Shown here in pieces: positions 15,158 through 17,587 of a stretch of DNA of 17,587 nucleotides; within the stretch, counting starts at the first letter, position 1; each line of letters begins with the position of its first letter. This stretch comes from Holophagaceae bacterium UBA692 (GTDB lineage: Bacteria; Acidobacteriota; Holophagae; Holophagales; Holophagaceae): assembly GCA_002297665.1 (NCBI GenBank), contig DBMS01000188.1:1-17587 (forward strand), in the 5' to 3' direction. The translations under genes were made by a program, and so were the position numbers. The notes beneath the pieces are model-generated. The model was not told the DNA's origin. It ran no database searches and saw only the letters and a program-made list of their open reading frames with translations.

Positions 15158-15217
15158 CGGTCAGGCTTTCCGTAAATTTACGGTCAGAATGCGCGATTCT
15201 TGATCTTTCGGTCAAGA
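15158..15217 (+). promoter_or_regulatory. Putative operator region upstream of the porin gene
   Basis: The region contains a perfect 14-bp palindrome CCGTAAATTTACGG (15170-15183). CGGTCAG/A occurs three times in direct orientation (15158-15164, 15181-15187, 15209-15215). TCTTGA...TCAAGA forms an inverted repeat with 8-nt spacing (15198-15217). A clear promoter could not be fixed. The remaining stretch to 15352 is an A/C-rich leader without other structure. Confidence 0.4.
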
Positions 15218-15352
15218 TTTGTGGTTTCCTTTGTCCTTGATGCTCCACCACCGCTTCCGCACGACGGGTTCCCGACCCCGGCCCTGAGCCCCGGTTTCCG
15301 TTCCGTGCGTTCCTGGTCACCCTCACCCCAACCCCCTCACAGGAGCCAAGCC

Positions 15353-16633
15353 ATGAGGATTTCCCGCATCTTCGGCATCGCCGCCCTTCTCACCGCCGGC
15401 GGGTTCGCCGCCCAGGCCCAGGACGTCAAGGTCAACATCCTGACCGAGTTCTGGTACACCCAGATGATGGACGCCAACCTGCGCAACAACGGCGCGCAGA
15501 ACGTGGTGTCCAACTACTACGGCCTCGACTCCCGCTTCGCCGAGAACACCTTCAACGTCAAGCGCGCCGAGATCTACTGCAACTACAAGATCAACGACGA
15601 GTGGGCCGGCTACGTCATGTTCGACCCCAGCCTGACCAACACGTCCTCCGCCGCCAACGCGGCCACGACCAATTCGGGCGCGACCCTCCAGGACTGGGTG
15701 ATCACCTGGACGCCCAAGGGCACCGGGCTCACCGTCAAGGGCGGCCAGATGAAGATGCCCACCACCTACGAGTCGACCCTGATGTCGGCCCGGGACATCT
15801 ACTTCTTCGACCGCGCCCAGATCAGCCGCGTCCTCGGCGAGCGCCGCGACCGCGGCGTCATCGCCACCTACAGCTACGGCAAGGCCGAAGGCTTCAAGGG
15901 CAACGTGAGCGCGGCCATCTCCAACGGCACCTCCGACGACGGCACCGCCGGCAAGACCGCCGTGGACCAGAACGCGCAGAAGGACTACACCTTCCGCTTC
16001 GACGGCAGCTTCACCTCCGCCCACAAGTTCGGCCTCTGGTACCGCACCGGCGAGACCAACCTGAAGTCCAGCTCCACCGTCAGCGCCACGCTGCCCGCGA
16101 ACTGGGTCGCCGCCGGCGTCACCCAGGCCGACCTGCTGGACAACCGCGACAAGACCACCGCCACCGGCCTGTTCTATTCCTTCAACACCGAGAAGGTGCA
16201 CGTCCTGGGCGAATTCGCCACCGGCCTCGTGGGCCGCCGGTTCCCCACCCTCTTCGGGGCCGCCGCGGCCCCGAGCCGGGAGCACCTGGACCAGAAGTTC
16301 CAGACCTTCGCCGTCACCGGCTTCTACAAGATGGGCGCCCACCAGGTCGGCGCGCGCTACGACGTGTTCAACTACAACTCCGGCGACGACTACTACGGCG
16401 CCGTCAACCCCTACAAGCCCACCACCGGCCTCAACGCCGGCGGGGACTTCTCGCCCAAGTACACCGAGACCACCCTCGGCTACAACTACGTGTTCAACCC
16501 CTCCAAGAACACCTACGGCAAGCTGAAGCTGGACTACATCCTGCGCAGCAAGAACTTCCTCCGCTCCATCGCCGGCCAGTCCGGCGCCCAGGGCGGCGAC
16601 AGCCTGGTGCTCTCCATCCAGATCGGCTACTAG
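15353..16633 (+). CDS. Outer-membrane porin (phosphate-selective porin O/P-like)
   Basis: This 426-residue protein has a Sec signal peptide (MRISRIFGIAALLTAGGFAAQAQ, cut near residue 21-23). A typical beta-barrel body follows, with alternating aromatic strands: FWYTQMMDAN, FNVKRAEIYCNYKINDEWAGYVMFD, WVITWTPKGTGLTVKGGQMKMP, GERRDRGVIATYSYG, and a terminal strand LVLSIQIGY ending in an aromatic residue for BAM recognition. The pattern AEIYCNYKINDEWAGYVMFD and the GQMKMPTTYESTL segment suit the porin O/P family. It would form a channel for anions or small solutes; specificity is not predictable. The ATG at 15353 has AGGAG 7 nt upstream. The longer open frame from 15200 would bury the signal peptide and was rejected. 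A strong terminator follows. Confidence 0.88.
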   Translation: MRISRIFGIAALLTAGGFAAQAQDVKVNILTEFWYTQMMDANLRNNGAQNVVSNYYGLDSRFAENTFNVKRAEIYCNYKINDEWAGYVMFDPSLTNTSSAANAATTNSGATLQDWVITWTPKGTGLTVKGGQMKMPTTYESTLMSARDIYFFDRAQISRVLGERRDRGVIATYSYGKAEGFKGNVSAAISNGTSDDGTAGKTAVDQNAQKDYTFRFDGSFTSAHKFGLWYRTGETNLKSSSTVSATLPANWVAAGVTQADLLDNRDKTTATGLFYSFNTEKVHVLGEFATGLVGRRFPTLFGAAAAPSREHLDQKFQTFAVTGFYKMGAHQVGARYDVFNYNSGDDYYGAVNPYKPTTGLNAGGDFSPKYTETTLGYNYVFNPSKNTYGKLKLDYILRSKNFLRSIAGQSGAQGGDSLVLSIQIGY

Positions 16634-16650
16634 TCCCCAAGGCGGACCGG

Positions 16651-16713
16651 CCCGGGCCCACCCCCCCTCCCGGGGGGGTGCCCGGGTCCTTTCCGGAAAA
16701 ACCCGATTTTTTT
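16651..16713 (+). terminator. Porin terminator with two overlapping hairpins
   Basis: A GC hairpin (CACCCCCCC/GGGGGGGTG at 16659-16667 and 16672-16680, extended by CCCGGG on each side) is followed by a second hairpin. The second is CGGGT-cc-TTT/AAA-aa-ACCCG (16683-16705), followed by a run of seven T (16707-16713). The second is a classic intrinsic terminator. The two share 16683-16686, so they compete for pairing. Confidence 0.75.
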
Positions 16714-16723
16714 GCAATTGGAC

Positions 16724-16766
16724 AAAAGCATGTTGTGGTTGTTAAAAAGCATCGCGGATATGCTTT
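16724..16766 (+). promoter_or_regulatory. Putative AraC-type operator: AAAAGCAT repeats
   Basis: AAAAGCAT occurs at 16724-16731 and 16745-16752, 21 bp apart in direct orientation (two helical turns). ATGCTTT at 16760-16766 is an inverted copy 7 bp further on. The region is AT-rich and lies between the porin terminator and the AraC-family gene, so autoregulation is likely. The remaining gap to 16877 shows no other feature. Confidence 0.5.
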
Positions 16767-16877
16767 CAAAAGATTGAAATCCGAAGCCTACAGCCCGGGG
16801 GTTGGCCCGAAGGGGCGCAGCGCTCCCAACGGGTCCGTCCATCCACCCTTCCTCTTCATGTGTTGAAGAAAAAGCCC

Positions 16878-17587
16878 ATGACCGGTCCTGACACCAAGAA
16901 CGTCCAAACCCACACCAGCGGCCCGCTGCGTCTCGTGATCCTCAAGCGGGATCCCATTCCGGCCAAGGCCATGCCCTCCAACGAAAGCTGGACCCTCATG
17001 CTCCCGACCAGCCCCATCCGGGTCTGCACCGGCGAGGACATCGAGGAGGGGGTCATTCCCCGGGGCAGCCTCGCGCTGCTGATGCCGGGGTTCGGGCACA
17101 CCTTCAAGCGCCACCACCCGGATTCGCCGTTCGGGTTCACGGCCCTTCAGATGGACGGTCCCTTCCCCGAGCCCCTGGTTTCGATCCTGCAGCACCCGCC
17201 CCGGAAGTGGCAGGAGCAGAGCTTCGCGGTGCTCCGCAGCCAGAGCCTCAAGCAGCTCTTCGGGATCTTCAGCCAGGAGATCTCCAACCCCGACGGCCTC
17301 CAGCTCATGACCCGGGAGCTCTTCCTCATCCTGCTGGGCGCCGAGCTGAACCGCCTGTGCGAGAAGGAGGACCGGGCGCGGTTCCCCTACCGCCTCAGCC
17401 GTTCCACCCTCCAGCTCGTCCTGGACCACATGGAAGCCCACCTGGGCGCCCCCAACAGCGTGCCCGAAATGGCCAAGCTGGCGCGCTGCACGCCTGACCA
17501 CTTCATCCGCCTGTTCCGGGAAGCCACCAGCACGACACCCCACCAGTACCTCATCGAACGCCGCCTCCAGCGCGCCGTGCAGCTCCT
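16878..17587 (+). CDS. AraC-family transcriptional regulator (3' end beyond the window)
   Basis: The frame runs 236 codons from the ATG at 16878 without a stop and leaves the window. Residues ~15-110 form a cupin-like sensor region (GEDIEEGVIPRGSLALLMPGFGHTF). Residues ~173 onward are the AraC DNA-binding domain: TLQLVLDHMEAHLGAPNSVPEMAKLARCTPDHFIRLFREATSTTPHQYLIERRLQRAVQLL, whose first helix-turn-helix is at about 194-215. The missing end should carry the rest of the second helix-turn-helix, roughly 30-60 residues. The ribosome site is a weak GAAGAAAAAG stretch. The AAAAGCAT repeats just upstream probably form its own operator. The inducing ligand is unknown, and control of the neighbouring porin is possible but not shown, since the porin leader lacks the repeat. 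Confidence 0.9.
   Translation, partial: MTGPDTKNVQTHTSGPLRLVILKRDPIPAKAMPSNESWTLMLPTSPIRVCTGEDIEEGVIPRGSLALLMPGFGHTFKRHHPDSPFGFTALQMDGPFPEPLVSILQHPPRKWQEQSFAVLRSQSLKQLFGIFSQEISNPDGLQLMTRELFLILLGAELNRLCEKEDRARFPYRLSRSTLQLVLDHMEAHLGAPNSVPEMAKLARCTPDHFIRLFREATSTTPHQYLIERRLQRAVQL

Noticed and set aside
15200..15352. Earlier start for the porin
   Set aside because: It would place about 50 non-conserved residues in front of a normal signal peptide; AGGAG before 15353 settles the start.

Overview
This is a GC-rich bacterial window carrying ordinary Gram-negative chromosomal genes: outer-membrane porin, bd-type quinol oxidase, MeaB, RsmI, PilZ-type protein, SPINDLY-type glycosyltransferase. The gene mix and protein style fit Acidobacteriota of the Holophagae type (Geothrix/Holophaga-like). 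That placement is an impression from remembered relatives, not a measurement; other high-GC Gram-negative groups remain possible.

Region 1 (1-1746) is a decayed genomic island at a tRNA gene. tRNA-Pro(UGG) lies on the minus strand with its 3' end facing left. Left of it are a stub of a tyrosine integrase (arm-binding domain only), a stub of a serine recombinase running into it from the other strand, a gene-poor stretch, and an apparently intact Abi_2/AbiD-F-type HEPN protein. The island DNA is visibly less GC-biased than the rest.

Region 2 (1866-4283) holds two translationally coupled SPFH/band-7 membrane proteins. A small secreted protein of unknown function follows, with its own strong promoter whose spacer is a perfect 16-bp AT-only palindrome.

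Region 3 (4321-7456, minus strand) is a compact three-gene unit: a double zinc-ribbon protein, a secreted protein of unknown function, and a TPR/SPINDLY O-GlcNAc-transferase-like protein. An extended -10 promoter lies just upstream.

Region 4 (7548-10570) carries the MeaB GTPase, then a PilZ-like/pseudo-receiver protein that appears to have a leaderless start, and a convergent EamA transporter whose stop codon overlaps that of its neighbour.

Region 5 (10695-14231) is cydAB, encoding a short-Q-loop cytochrome bd oxidase with an unusual alanine at the usual quinol-site lysine. It converges, with overlapping stop codons, on a YcaQ-type DNA crosslink glycosylase.

Region 6 (14291-17587) has rsmI (TTG start), a 16-stranded-type porin preceded by palindromes and CGGTCA repeats, a strong double-hairpin terminator, and the 5' part of an AraC-family regulator. 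That regulator has AAAAGCAT repeats spaced 21 bp apart in front of it and runs off the right edge.

No rRNA, CRISPR array or complete mobile element is present. I see no strong case for a wholly new multi-gene system. The most promising leads are the zinc-ribbon/secreted/SPINDLY operon, the PilZ-pseudo-receiver protein, and the palindromic promoter of the small secreted protein.
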